64,000 nt of DNA. It comes from Macrotis lagotis. Its lineage: Eukaryota > Chordata > Mammalia > Peramelemorphia > Peramelidae. A program made the translations under genes and the position numbers. Numbering within the stretch: the first letter of the stretch is position 1; each line of letters begins with the position of its first letter. Below are positions 22,455 to 33,546 of this stretch, in pieces. The stretch is from NCBI RefSeq assembly GCF_037893015.1, contig NC_133666.1:653532957-653596956 (forward strand), written 5' to 3'. The notes beneath the pieces are model-generated. The model had not been told where the DNA came from. It searched no databases and was given only the letters and a program-made list of their open reading frames with translations.

Positions 22455-23830
22455 AATTTTAATTTTTTTCATCTTTCCTTTACTTTATTGCTCATGTGGG
22501 TCTATATTTGGAGGGTGGTATTATGCACTAATTTAGTAATGTGTAAAAACCACCATTTGTACAAAAATTCTTACAAAAAATAAGAATAAATAAATAAATA
22601 ATTTAAAAAAATGTTTGAATTTGGATTCTGATGGTTTATGTCCTCTCCAGAGTCATGGGAATCAGGGCTGCCTTGTGAATTTTGTGTTCTTAAGCTTTAG
22701 AATAACTAAACAAGGGGAAGGTAATATTTCACACTGATTGGGTTGTAGTTCATGTCTTTGGGAAAAATCTGGAATAAGTGAATAATGATAAATAGTAAAG
22801 GTAAAGAATTAGTACATATTACTTTGATATCTCAAATTGTGGGGAATCTCCATTTCCCAGAACATAGAATGTTCTAATATTAAGAAATGTTGGTCAGCGA
22901 GTATAGAAAGCTCTCATAAGTGAGCGCATTGAGAAGTTAGAATTTCCCTGATAAAGATAAAAAGAATTGGCAAACATTTTAGACTTTTAAAAGAAAATGA
23001 TTTAAGGCTAATTTGAATATGACTTTTGGAATTTAAGAGAACTATAAATAAAATCTTGTAGTCATAAGAAGGAATTTTTTAGCAACAATTGGTCTTAAGA
23101 ATTCTTTGTATTTTAAAGTTTTAGGGAGTAAGAAAGCGCATGTAATTGAAATATGCTGCATACAATCAGTAAACTTTGTATAAGAACAATTTAAGCTATA
23201 CTTTTTTGAGATTTTAAAATTGTTTTCTAATAACAAATTATGAATGAATTGAAGTTTCATCTATCACATTTATAAAGATTTTATTATGAGAGAAAAACTA
23301 GAGAATACCTTCCCAAAGGTCTTTTTGGCCCAGAAAATCTGTGAAAGGCTTTGTTTTTCACCTCATGTTTATAAAAGGGAATATTGATATGTGAGATCAA
23401 TGTAGCTTATTTATTATCTGTTAAAAAGAGGAAATTATACATATAACTGTAACAATGTCATTGGTAATAAGTGTACATTGGGCTTTGGAAATTATTGTAT
23501 AAAACTAACATTGATAGAGGATCTTATTTTCTTTGAAAATAGAAGTGTACTTGGAAGAAGCTTATAAAGCAAAAATTCAGAAGAGGTTTGTGTGTAAAAG
23601 ATACTTAATTATAAGTTTAACTTTAAGAGAACCTGTTGTTTTATGTTGCTTTAAGAGAATGAAATGTCAGCCTTTTATGTTTCATTGTAGGTTAAGAATT
23701 TAATGTTTACATTATATCTTAACTGCAAGATACTCCTTCTAATGATGTTGAATAAATGTGAGGGACTTTGGAAAATGATTAGAAAATAAAAAATTATGTA
23801 ACCCTAATTGGATGACTTATCAATAAGTAA
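22455..23830. other. Provirus interior, AT-rich, no gene recognised
   Basis: Low GC, with many in-frame stops in every plus-strand frame. It occupies the place where protease and reverse transcriptase would lie, but I see no active-site motif. Either badly decayed or replaced by unrelated sequence. Confidence 0.45.
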
Positions 23831-23836
23831 GATGCT

Positions 23837-23990
23837 GGGGGATCTAGGTGGTGCAGTGGATAGAGCACTGGCCCTGGAGTCAGGAGTACCTGAGTTCAAA
23901 TCCAGCCTCAGACACTTAATAATTACCTAGCTATGTGGCCCTGGACAAACCAATTAACCCCATTGCCTTGCAAAAAAACTAAAAAAAATA
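23837..23990 (+). mobile_element. tRNA-derived SINE, sense, inside the provirus
   Basis: 'gatctaggtggtgcagtgga', 'gagttcaaatccagcctcag', 'attgccttgcaaaaaaacta'. Flanked by 'aataagtaagatg' on both sides, a 13-bp target-site duplication. Confidence 0.95.
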
Positions 23991-24439
23991 AGTAAGATGT
24001 TGAAGGGTGTTATCAAACATATGATCTGCTTTTGGAAATATAAAGTATTTTACTGTAATGATATTAAAGCTGGACTTAATGATTGTTAATGGGGGAAATT
24101 AGCAAAGCTCATGACCCTCTGGGGTCCCTGAAATTTTAAATGATGTTTTGGACCTTGCTCTAGATCTGTAGGTCCAGGTATAACTGTAATAATGGAAAGA
24201 TTATTTTGTGAAATCTAGTTCTTAATTCTACAATTCTCACTGTTTTGTTAAATTTAGAGATCTCAGTCCCTGAATTCCCAAACCCCATCCCCCACCCCTG
24301 TCACCAGGTCCTGTCTGTCGCCCTTGGAAGATTCCTTCACTGAATAAAAAGGGGAGAAGAAGGCAGCAAGAGGATGGTGGAGAATTGGCAGAAAAATTCT
24401 TATCTCACAAACAATAGAAAGAGAGACAGTAAAAACACC

Positions 24440-24524
24440 TGCAGCAGGTTTTGAGTATCTCTTGGTTTTTGTTGACACATTTTCAGAATGGGTAGAAGCC
24501 AATGAAACAGCCTTGGAAGTAGTT
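24440..24524 (+). pseudogene. Provirus integrase fragment, first catalytic Asp
   Basis: Integrase inserts viral DNA into host DNA. Reading from about 24440 there is a short open stretch with the pattern LVFVDTFSEWVEA (Asp codon at 24474-24476), the conserved neighbourhood of the first Asp of the D,D-E core. It runs into a TAA at 24525. A second fragment lies past the solo LTR. Confidence 0.82.
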
Positions 24525-24538
24525 TAAAAATTCTGAAT

Positions 24539-24544
24539 GAGCCC
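24539..24544. repeat. 6-bp target-site duplication 'gagccc' (left)
   Basis: The same six bases stand at 25104-25109. Six bases is typical of class II (beta/K-like) LTR elements. Confidence 0.85.
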
Positions 24545-25103
24545 TGTAAGGGGATAATAGACAGAGTATGTGGCCATGAGGAGTTCATCCTGAGAGTCAT
24601 TGAGACCTGGGACAACAGGAATGTCCATACCAGAGTGCTCTGAACTCAGGAAGGAGCTCTGGCCCTTCTCTCTCTTTGTTCTCCTGCCTTTCATCCTTAT
24701 CTTGTTGAATATTCTCAGGAAGGACCTTTTGTCCTTATCCCTCTGCCTTTCATCCTCATATTGTTCAACTGTCCCAGGAAGGAGTTCTAGTCCTTATCTC
24801 TCTACCTTTCATCTTTATCTTGTTGAAGATTCCACATTTTTCCAGGATACAGACCTTTTGTGGCATGCCCCTTATACTTCCACAGGCCTGGAGATGAGGG
24901 ATGCTGATACAAGGGGCTAGGCTTATATATACCCTTATTTCAACTATGTGAGTCAGAGATGTAGCATATACCTGCAATAAACTCCTTGCTTATCTCTCAC
25001 TGGCTTACTTTCATTATTGAACATGCGGGACATGTCCGGCGGAGCTCCCCGAAGAGTTGTGTGAATTAAACTGAGACCCGGCTGCCCCGAGTGGACCGCA
25101 ACA
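24545..25103 (+). mobile_element. Solo LTR inserted in the provirus integrase
   Basis: 559 bases starting TGTAAGG and ending GCAACA, bounded by the 'gagccc' duplication. It has TATA-like 'cttatatataccc' (about 24920), 'gcaataaactccttgctta' polyadenylation signal (about 24975) and a GC-rich right part. There is no internal region, so a full element was probably reduced by LTR-LTR recombination. Duplication length and ends suggest a different class of retrovirus from the host provirus. Three tandem units lie at 24646-24832. Confidence 0.88.
24646..24832 (+). repeat. Three tandem units within the solo LTR
   Basis: Units start at 24646, 24715 and 24774 and share 'caggaagga', a pyrimidine block 'ccttatctctct' and 'tttcatcttatcttgttgaa'-like text. 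The first is 69 bases, the next two 59. By position they lie in U3, where such direct repeats often act as enhancers (inference). Confidence 0.8.
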
Positions 25104-25109
25104 GAGCCC
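25104..25109. repeat. 6-bp target-site duplication 'gagccc' (right)
   Basis: Second copy of the duplication of the solo LTR. Confidence 0.85.
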
Positions 25110-25215
25110 CCTCCTGATTTGACCTCCTGTAAGGAATCAGGTCAGACAATGGCCATGCCTTTACAGCTGAAATCTCTCAAGGAATAGTCCAGATGCTGGG
25201 AGAACTTGACTGCTT
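25110..25215 (+). pseudogene. Provirus integrase fragment, second catalytic Asp
   Basis: After the solo LTR, the sequence resumes with SDNGHAFTAEIS (Asp at 25145-25147), the second Asp block of integrase. If the LTR and one duplication copy are subtracted, the two Asp codons are about 106 bases apart, shorter than the roughly 50-60 codons usual for the family, so a deletion also occurred. An in-frame TAG follows soon after. Confidence 0.82.
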
Positions 25216-26945
25216 TTTGAATGTTTAGAAAATAACGCTATTTAATGTATTCTGATGACAGGGACATTCAGAGTAGACATATGTGCTATATGTGTAAGGA
25301 AGGGAGCTGAATGATTGTGACCCCCACCCCCTGCCCCAATCTAAATTGTGAAGTAGATTCACTTGGAGATCTAATTAGGTAAAACAACTATTTTAGATCA
25401 TGGGACTTTTGATCAATTTTCTTTTTAGATCAGATACCAGGATGGTCAGCAAAAGGAAATGCTACTGGGTAAATGTCATATTCTTGCAGCCAAGGAAGCT
25501 AAGATGTCAAGTGACTGGGATGGGAAGTCAAAGGGGCGACTTCTCAGTATGGCCTGATGTTGGACCCTTTTCACTTGATTTCCCCAGAATGACATTTGGA
25601 TAATGTCTCCTGGAAGACTAAATCTAGCCTAAGACATTTGACTACCCACATGACCTCTGCCTGGACACTGATATTCAGTACCTATAAAGGAATTTCCCTT
25701 TGATGTCCTGGATCTTTATGGCTACTAAGCAAAACAGAAAAAAGAAGTTTTAGGTGAATTGGATCTAATAGCCAGAAATAGGTTAGGTGTGTTAGGTGTG
25801 TGGCTCTGACACCTGCTAACAGCTACATGTTAAGATAGAAATTAAATTCCTTTAATTTTTAGAAGGGATATTTAGGTAAGAAGAAAAATGGAAAATTCTT
25901 AGGATAATTACATTTTAAGACCTAGCTTAAGGAAAGGAATGTGAGTCAGATAAGTCTATCAGGAAAAAGAAAATCAATAGTATATTTGGGAATATTTTGA
26001 AAAATTTTATTTTGGTTGAGGATGTTTGAACCATTATTTTAATAAGAGCAAAGGCTAAGATTGTTTTATTTTTAAACCATTTGCTGAGTACTCTGAACTA
26101 AGATGATTGTTGAATGTATGTTACAAGCTTAAGTCAGTATGATAATTCTCATTGGGAGTTTGCTCATATTGTACAACATTAATGAAGGTTTATTGTGTTA
26201 AAGTGAAGTATGTGTATCAGTATGGCAATAAAGCAAAATGTAAATTGCAATAGGCTCCAAAACTCATTGTCTTGTGAAGAAAGCATGTGTTTTGATCTGA
26301 GTAAAATGTTAAGCAGTTTCTTTACCAGAAGACAAAGTCTCAACCAGTCACCTGAGCTGGAAAGGACTTTGTGGAACAGATTCAGAAGATGCAGAAGGAC
26401 ATTGAATGTCTCCAGGAGAGAAGAGAAGAGAGGAGAGACACTGGACCAGTTCAGTTCATCAGCACAATTTCTCAACTATGTACACATTTTCTGTAACTTC
26501 CCCTTTACTCTGGAAAGTGTGGCCAGCTAAAAGTTTTAAGGGGTTGAGCAAACATGAAAGAATTCACTTAGAAAACCAATTCTGAGCCAGAGGAGAGAAA
26601 CACTAGTGCCATATGGCTAAGTCAGTTCAGGGTGACTATTGTTGATAACTGACTGGCCAGGATATTTGCCTGGGGAGTAGCAAATATCTAGACATATTCA
26701 GAATCAGGGTAAATATATTCTGGACTGTACAACTTAGAGATAGGTGACCTCAGACTCATGTGCGATTAATGATGGTACTTGGATACATTGTAAAGATACA
26801 CAAAAAGGGGACTTGTTAAGGGAAACGATGATTATGAGTTAATGTGGACTTTCAAGGAAAATGAGGATGATGATCAGATGGTCCAGCAATATGAGTCTAT
26901 ATTACAGAAATTTGAAGAAATCTCATCAAAATAAAGATGTGGGAT
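25216..26945 (+). pseudogene. Provirus 3' interior (pol end / env position), no gene recognised
   Basis: ORFs here are short (at most 106 codons, 26210-26530) and show no signal peptide, cleavage site or fusion segment that I can identify. The purine run just before the 3' LTR ('aaaataaagatgtgggat') is a weak polypurine tract. Assigned to env by position only. Confidence 0.4.
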
Positions 26946-27599
26946 TGAATGCAACACACTCTGAGATTTCTTCAGTAGAATATTATAGATAAGAAATAGT
27001 TAAGCTGTGTGTTATATCCCTTATGCCCCTCCTCCCCTGACAAGCAATTTAATGTTACCATGCCCAGAATGTAAAGAGTAAACTGACCCTGTCTTATCTG
27101 GACTGAAATCTAGATGGTTCTACATTCCCTGTTCTGTAGGGGGGAAACCTGTCTCTGTTTGAATTATATGCTTTTTCTTTTTCTTTTTTTTACTTTTTTT
27201 TTTGCAAGGCAAATGAGGTTAAGTGGCTTGCCCAAGGCCACACAGCTAGGTAATTATTAAGTGTCTGAGACTGGATTTGAACCCAGGTACTCCTGACTCC
27301 AAGGCTGTTGTTTTATCCACTATGCCACCTAGCTGCCCCTATATGCTTTTACTTTAGAGGAATTTACATGTATAGATTGTGAAGACCACATTCCTCACTA
27401 ACAAGGATGGGTCAGTGGAGGGGGGCAAAATTGCTTTAGGATAAATAGATCTTGGATTTCTTGCTCTTGCACTCCTTTTTCTCTCTCCATGTTTAAGGCA
27501 GAGCAAGGGGTCCAATTCTCAAGAAGTGAATAAAACTTTTCTCTTCATACACTGAGTAACCTCCACGTTTTATTTAAGTGGGTAAACTCATCCCACACA
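26946..27599 (+). repeat. 3' LTR of the provirus, split by a SINE
   Basis: Starts TGAATGC and ends CCACACA, matching the 5' LTR along its length except for a SINE insertion at about 27176-27341 and a small indel. TATA-like 'ggataaatagatcttgg' and 'gtgaataaaacttttctc' are kept. Confidence 0.88.
27176..27341 (-). mobile_element. tRNA-derived SINE inside the 3' LTR
   Basis: Antisense SINE with the 11-bp duplication 'tatatgctttt' on both sides. It is absent from the 5' LTR, so it arrived after proviral integration. Confidence 0.95.
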
Positions 27600-27603
27600 A
27601 AAC
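27600..27603. repeat. 4-bp target-site duplication 'aaac' (right)
   Basis: Pairs with 19042-19045. Joining the flanks restores uninterrupted L1 sequence as in the copy at 9100-9140. Confidence 0.75.
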
Positions 27604-27870
27604 AATGGCTTACTATAGTCATTTACTATTCTGTATTGTGTACTTAATCAATTCCACTGAACCATTACTCTATATCTTAGCCATTATCTAATGTTTTGAT
27701 GATTGCTACTTTATAATATGATTTTAGATTTGGTACAACTAAGTCTCCTTCTTTTGCATTTTGCATTTTTTCCATTAATTTCCTTGATATTTGGGACCTC
27801 TTGTTTTTCCAGATGAATTTTGTTATCATTTTTTCCTTTTTCTATAAAATAATTTTTGAAAGTTTGAATG
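27604..27870 (-). mobile_element. Old L1, continuation after the provirus
   Basis: 'atggcttactatagtcattt', 'ctttataatatgattttaga' and 'cttcttttgcattttgcat' follow the antisense ORF2 order seen at 9120-9350. It is cut again at 27870 by the younger L1 and its last trace is at 32210-32247. Confidence 0.88.
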
Positions 27871-28637
27871 GACTTCCGGCCAAGATGGTGGAGAGAATAC
27901 AGGCACAGTTCTAAAGTCTCCTGATCTTTTCTTATCTATAATATGAAACAAACCTCTTAACAGAAATCCAATCTACAAAACCCAGAAAGAAAAGCCAGGA
28001 GAAAGAACATCTAACTCAGGATTTGTTTTCTGCAATCATGAGTGAGTTCTGGCACAGAGGGTGGATCAGCAGAAGATCAGCCTGATTAGCAGTGGGGTTG
28101 GATCACCAGGAGACTGAGGGCCTGAGAGCTGGATCTGCTTGATCCACAGTGCTAGAGCCTGGCCAACCGTGGGGGCTTGGGTCAACTAGGGAGCAGAGGC
28201 ATTGGGGTTCACCCTGACCAATGGGGCTTGCCAACAGGTCTTGGGGGAGATTTCCAGTGCAGGAGAGCTGTGGACATCATCCTGGGCTCCTCTAGTCTGA
28301 GGAACTCGCAGTCCAGGAAGCCTCTTCCCAGAAGAAACACAGTTGCAGACTTCTTCTGCCCCAGGCACAGGTGTGTGAGCAGAAGAACCAGCCCAGCTGA
28401 TAATAGGGAGAGGGATGACCTCACCCCAGGAGAAAGCCCACCACTGATTGAAGACAAAAGTATTTAACAACTTCAATCACTCCCTCCAGACTAAGGAAAA
28501 AGGCCTAATCAAGGTCGCAGTCATGACAGAGAAAGCAACCAGCATGTCCTACTGTGAGTAGGAATGAGTAAAGCCTCTAGGGATCCCAACACCAAATCTC
28601 TGTTAACCAGCCCTCCCCAACTCAAAGTCTTACCAAA

Positions 28638-29592
28638 ATGAAGAAAGGTTAGTAGAAAGGTAGATCCATAGAAAAATTCTTGGAAGGAAAAGACCCTAAG
28701 TCAGAGAGACCTAGAATATCTGAGGAGAATATAATCTGATCTCCAGCACAGAAATACTTCCTTGAAGAAATAAGGAAGGAGTTTAAAAATCAATTGGAAA
28801 ATTTGGGAGAGTCAATTAACACCTTGCAACAAGAAAACAAATCATTGGAAAATACAATTGGAAATATATACAATAAGAATAATTCTCTCAGATCCTCAAT
28901 TGGGCAAATGCAAAAAAGAAAATAATGCTCTTAAAACCTCAATTGGACAAATGGAAAACTCTTTCAAAAATAGAATTGACCAATTGGAAAAGGAGCTGCA
29001 AAAGGTAAATGAAGAAATCTCCTCTTTTAAAATGAATGAAGTCTGCAGAAACTAATGACTTCATGAGACAGGAAGAACCTGTTAATCAAAACCAAAAAAT
29101 AGAAAAAACAGAAGAAAACGTAAAATACCTCATCAGCAAAACCACTGATCTCGAGAATAGATCGAGTGGGGGCAACCTGAGAATTATTGGACTTCCTGAA
29201 AACATTAAAGAGGAAAAAAAAGCCTGGACTTAATGTTACAGTATTGAGTGATGGAAAATTTCCCTGGTATCATGGAACTAGAGGGCAAAGTATTTATTGA
29301 AAGAATACATCGATCCCCTCCAGAAAGAGATCCTTAAATGAAAACACCAAGGAATGTTGTGGCCAAATTCCAGCACTGTCAGATAAAAGAGAAAATCCAG
29401 CAAGCAGCCAGAAAGAAACAATTTAAATGCCAAGGAGCCATAGTAAGGATGATGCAAGAACTGGCTGCATTGACGTTAAGGGATCGAAGGGCCTGGAACA
29501 AGATATTCCAAAGAGCAAGGGAGCTTGGAATGCAGCCAAGAATCCACTATCCCTCAAAGCTGAGCCTTCAGGGGGAAAAGATGGACATTTAA
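28638..29592 (+). pseudogene. Broken L1 ORF1 (younger L1)
   Basis: ATG at 28638 is followed almost at once by a stop (aggttagtag). Open pieces at 28858-29055 and 29036-29233 give the coiled coil and the VKYLISKTTDLENRSS block; 29338-29592 gives the C-terminal domain and ends GEKMDI, as in the other L1. Several frame breaks. Confidence 0.88.
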
Positions 29593-30219
29593 CAAAATGG
29601 AAGAATTCCAAACATTCCTGACGAAAAGACCAGAGCTAAATAGAAAAATTTGGATATCAAACAGGAGGTTCAAGAGATACATGAACAGGTAAAAAAAGGA
29701 GGGTAAAGGAAAAAAAACTGCTATTCAATAAGTTGAAACTGGCTATATACCAGCATGGGAAAAATGATTCTCACAGCTCTTGAGAATCATAACTCAAACA
29801 GAGAGAATATACCTAGCCAGAAGTGATGGACACTCATGACTTATCCATGAGACTGTTATCCAATGTGGTGAAATTGGCTATAACCCTACTTGGGAGAAAG
29901 ACTCTAATAACTCAAGAATTGTAACTCTATTAGATAGAATGTATTTAGCTGGAAAAGATGAATACTCAGAATTTTCTGTGACTCAGATAGAATGATTTAA
30001 AAACACCTCCTTAAAAAGGGGGACAGGAAGGAGATGGGAGGAGAGAGGGGATTGAATATGGTAAATCCCATTACTTTAAGAGGTAAAAAATACCTATGGT
30101 AATAGAGGGGAAGAAGGGAGGAGATGAGAAACACCTGAATCATCTTCTCTTCAGACTTGGCTTAAAGTTAACTTATACACATACTAAGTTAACTTAAAAA
30201 ACATCTTACCTTTCACGTA

Positions 30220-30360
30220 TTTAAAAGGGGAAAAGGGAAGGAGGGGTGGAGAAAGGGAGGGGGAAGAAAAAGGGAAATAACAAAAGGAAGGGAAGGTGAA
30301 AGGGATAAAGGGAAAGGGGAAAGGAGAAAGGGGAAAGAAAGGGGAGGGGTGGATATAGGA
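30220..30360. repeat. Polypurine tract of the L1 inter-ORF spacer
   Basis: Runs of 'gggaaaggggaaaggag' type; the complement of the tract at 11820-12045. Conserved between the two L1 copies. Confidence 0.85.
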
Positions 30361-30479
30361 GGGCAAACACACTGAAGGGAGCGATATTCAGAAACAAAAT
30401 ACTGGGGAATATGGATAAAGGGAGGCAAAAGAGGAAAAATACAAACAGAGGGAAGATAGCATGGAGCTCAATAAAGAGT

Positions 30480-32168
30480 AATTATAACTTTGAATGTGAA
30501 TGGGATGAACTCTCTCTTAAAACACAAGCAAATAACAGAATGGATTAACAATAACCTCCTAAAAGGTACCATAGACAATAAAGTTATTTCAATGCTTAAT
30601 ATATATATGTATATATGCATATGCACCCAATGGGATAGCCTCCAAATTTTTAGAGGAGAAGATTAAAGAACTACAGTAAGACATAGACATCAAAACTTTA
30701 CTAGTTGGAAACCTCAGCTTCACACTATCAGATCTAATTAAATCGAACCATAAAATAAACAAGAAAGAAGTTAAGGAGGTAAATAGATTGTTAGAAAAAC
30801 TAGGTATGATAGATTTATGGAGGAAACTGAATGGAGATAGAAAGGAATATACCTTTTTCTCTGCAGTACATGCCACATATCCAAAAACTGATAATGTACT
30901 AGGGCATTAGATCAACTGCAAAAATGCAGAAATAGTGAATACATAGTTCTCAGATCCCATTGCAATAAAAGTCATATGCAACATTGGGCCAGGGAGAAAT
31001 AGACCCAGAACTAATTGGAAACTGAATAACCTCATTTTAAAGAGTGAGTGGAAGGGGAGGCTAGGTGGCGCAGTGGATAGAGTACCGGTCCTGGAGTCAG
31101 GAGTACCTGGGTGCAAATCTAGTCTCAGACATTTAATAATTACCCAGCTGTGTGGCCTTGGGCAAGTCACTTAACCCTGTTTGCCTTGCAAAAACCTAAA
31201 AGAAAAAGAATGAGTGGATCAAGAAACAAATTATAGAAAGAATTAATTATTTCTTCCAAGATAATGACAATAATGAAACAACATACCAAAACCTATGGGA
31301 TTCACTGAAAGCAGCTGTCAGGGGATATATTATATCTTTAAATCCTTACATGAATAAATTAGAGACAGAGTAAATGAATGAACTGAATATGCAACTAAAA
31401 AAATTAGAGAAAGAAAAAATTAAAAATCCCCAATTATATACCAAATTAGTAATTCTAAAAATTAAAGAAATTAATAAAAAGAAAAGCAAAAAACTATTGA
31501 ATTAATCAATAAAACTAAAAATTGGTTTTAGGAAAAAACTAATAAAATTGATAAACCTCTAGGCAATTTGATTTAAAAAAAAAGACAGAAGAAAACCAAA
31601 TTGCTAGTATCATAAATGAAAAAGGTAAACTCACTACCAGTGAGGAGGAAATTAAAGTAATAATTCAGAATTGTTTTGCCCAACTCTGCCAATAAATTTC
31701 ACAATCTAAGTGAAATGGATGAATAATTACAAAACTATAAGTTGCCCAGGTTAAATGAAGAGGAGATTAAATACCTAAACAACCCTACCTCATAAAAAAA
31801 AATTCAACAAGACATCACTGAACTCCCTAAGAAAAAATCTCCAGGGCCTGATGGATTCACAAGTGAGTTCTACCAAACATTTAAGGAACAATTGGTTCCA
31901 ATTCTATAGAAACTCTTTCAAAAAATAGGGGAAGACAGAACTCTGCCTAACTCTTTCTATGAAACCAATATGGTGCTGATACATAAACCAAGAAGAGTTA
32001 AAACAGAGAAAGAATATTATAGACCCATCTCTCTGATGAATATAGATGAAAAAATCTTAAATTAAATCTTAGCAAAATGATTACAACAAGTTATCCCTGG
32101 GATAATACATTTTGACCAAGTAGGATTCATCCAAGGAATGCAGCATTGGTTCAATATTAGGAAAACTG
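30480..32168 (+). pseudogene. Broken L1 ORF2, endonuclease and part of RT (younger L1)
   Basis: Endonuclease begins around 'actttgaatgtgaatgggat' (30485) and its later part lies around 30780-31020; the reverse-transcriptase part begins after 31800 ('ctccagggcctgatggattc', the P-G-x-D-G-F region). Many stops, plus a SINE at 31054-31206. It ends before the catalytic FADD block. Confidence 0.85.
31054..31206 (+). mobile_element. tRNA-derived SINE inside the younger L1 ORF2
   Basis: 'ggctaggtggcgcagtggat', 'tttgccttgcaaaaacctaa'. Target duplication 'agagtgagtgga' / 'agaatgagtgga' shows it inserted after the L1. Confidence 0.95.
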
Positions 32169-32209
32169 TTGTTTTGCCCAACTCTGCCAATAAATTTGAC
32201 AATCTAAGT

Positions 32210-32247
32210 TAGTACTAAATTTTGGTAGAATTGTTATTTTTTTATAT
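32210..32247 (-). mobile_element. Old L1, last trace
   Basis: 'aaattttggtagaattgtta' matches antisense L1 ORF2 (compare 9395-9415), continuing the old L1 on the far side of the younger one. Confidence 0.7.
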
Positions 32248-32249
32248 AA

Positions 32250-32830
32250 TAGGTGCTTAATGTATATTTGTTGACTTGATTGCATTTGGGAATGAGAAAA
32301 GACTAAAAATATCTCATGAGAAATTTTACAAAATTTGCAGAACTAGCGTTCCCAGAATCCTCAAGGCCACTGGGTCCAGTTTATTTGATTCCTTTTAAAT
32401 GTTGCCTTTGAAGAGCAAATCCTTTAGATATAATTGCCTCCCCTCCATTCACTTGAGTGCCTAAAGTTACATCTCATCTTGGCTGCTGATTAATCTAATT
32501 TTGTCTCCATCCTCTCTTGGTGCCAATTCCCAGGAATCTGGATCCTGAAGTGTATTCTAGATGGATTCTTGAAGTCCACCCTCTCCCACCCTGTTCCTGA
32601 CTTTACTTAAACCCATTTGTTTCTCAGTCCACAAGTATTTATTAAGCACTCAACTGTTTGCCAGATATTATACTGGGAAACAACGAAAGGCAAATATATG
32701 ACCCCTGTCTTCAAGGGGTCCACATAATAATGAGGAAGATGACATTTAAATGACTAGATACATATAAGGCAAACAGAGAGGTAATGTCAGGGTGCAGTGT
32801 TTGTGTTTGTGTATGTGTCTGTGTGTGTGT

Positions 32831-32868
<38 letters not shown>

Positions 32869-33520
32869 GGGGTGAAGACTAGGAAAGACCTGAATAAGGT
32901 AAGCCTTGAAGGAATCCCAAGCATCCAGGAGGTGGAGGTGAGGAGAGCATCCAGGCCATAGCCCCTTCAGGTCTGGAACTCTATAAATAGATCACTATAT
33001 TTGCTTACAAGGAATGAATCCCTCAGCTGCAGAGCTGTGAAAATAAACATCAGCAATGAACCAGACATGGGTCTTGTTTGTACCATGACAGTGAGTAAGT
33101 ACAGAGTCTGAGCAGGAGGGAATTACACATGAGAAACACATGTGGAAGAGCAAAATGTCCTACTGGCAAGATTGCCAATGTCCTCTGATGTTTCTCCTGC
33201 CCTGAGACTCCCAGGGCAACATCCTGGCAGGGCCTGCTTTTGGCTGGCTACATTGCTTCTCTCGTTGTCCAAAGTCTGATTTCAGGTTAAGGTAAAATCT
33301 TTGCCTAGGAAATAATTAGGCCCTTTAAGATGGAGTCAGAGCCCCTACCCTTGGACCAATGTAGAGATTTTTTGGCTGTTTCCTTGGAATCTCAACTCTG
33401 AGGCCTGTCATCTTCTGAGCAGCAGGATCCCAGCTACAAGACACCAAGCTTTCTCCTAACTTCCTCCTGCTGTATTGCAGATACTCTTGTAGACTGAGTC
33501 ATCATAGAAGAGATGGGACT
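32250..33520. other. Old repeats and a (TG)n array, no gene recognised
   Basis: Starts with 'taggtgcttaatgtatattt', an L2/MIR-style 3' end. 32640-32960 holds another copy of the ancient L2-like repeat interrupted by a TG array (32801-32867). 32970-33520 is unassigned. Confidence 0.55.
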
Positions 33521-33546
33521 GGGATATTGAGTGAAGAAATTATCTT

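Larger units (their letters stand above)
19046..27599 (+). mobile_element. Gammaretrovirus-like endogenous provirus (decayed)
   Basis: An 8.55-kb LTR-bounded provirus on the plus strand: 5' LTR 19046-19509, primer site from 19512, a coding remnant of pol, and 3' LTR 26946-27599. Removing the later insertions (solo LTR with duplication, several SINEs) leaves an internal region clearly shorter than an intact provirus. Only the integrase core is recognisable; gag, protease, reverse transcriptase and env are not, so the copy is defective. The provirus sits inside an old L1, giving a clear relative age. Class I/gamma assignment rests on the primer site and the 4-bp duplication. Confidence 0.88.
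27871..32209 (+). mobile_element. Younger L1, 5'-complete, 3'-truncated
   Basis: Starts at the true L1 5' end ('gacttccggccaagatggtg'), then 5' UTR (to 28637), ORF1 (28638-29592), purine-rich spacer (30220-30360), and ORF2 from about 30480. ORF2 stops near 32168, in the reverse-transcriptase region, so the 3' third and poly-A tail are missing. Normal L1 copies lose their 5' end, so this is the reverse of the usual truncation. The last 41 bases (32169-32209) repeat 31671-31711. A SINE interrupts ORF2. Confidence 0.92.

Noticed and set aside
21987..22583. 198-codon ORF with polytyrosine
   Set aside because: Created by the trinucleotide arrays and two antisense SINEs; no unique protein content.
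28177..28476. Overlapping 96-codon ORFs on both strands
   Set aside because: They lie in the GC-rich 5' UTR of the younger L1.
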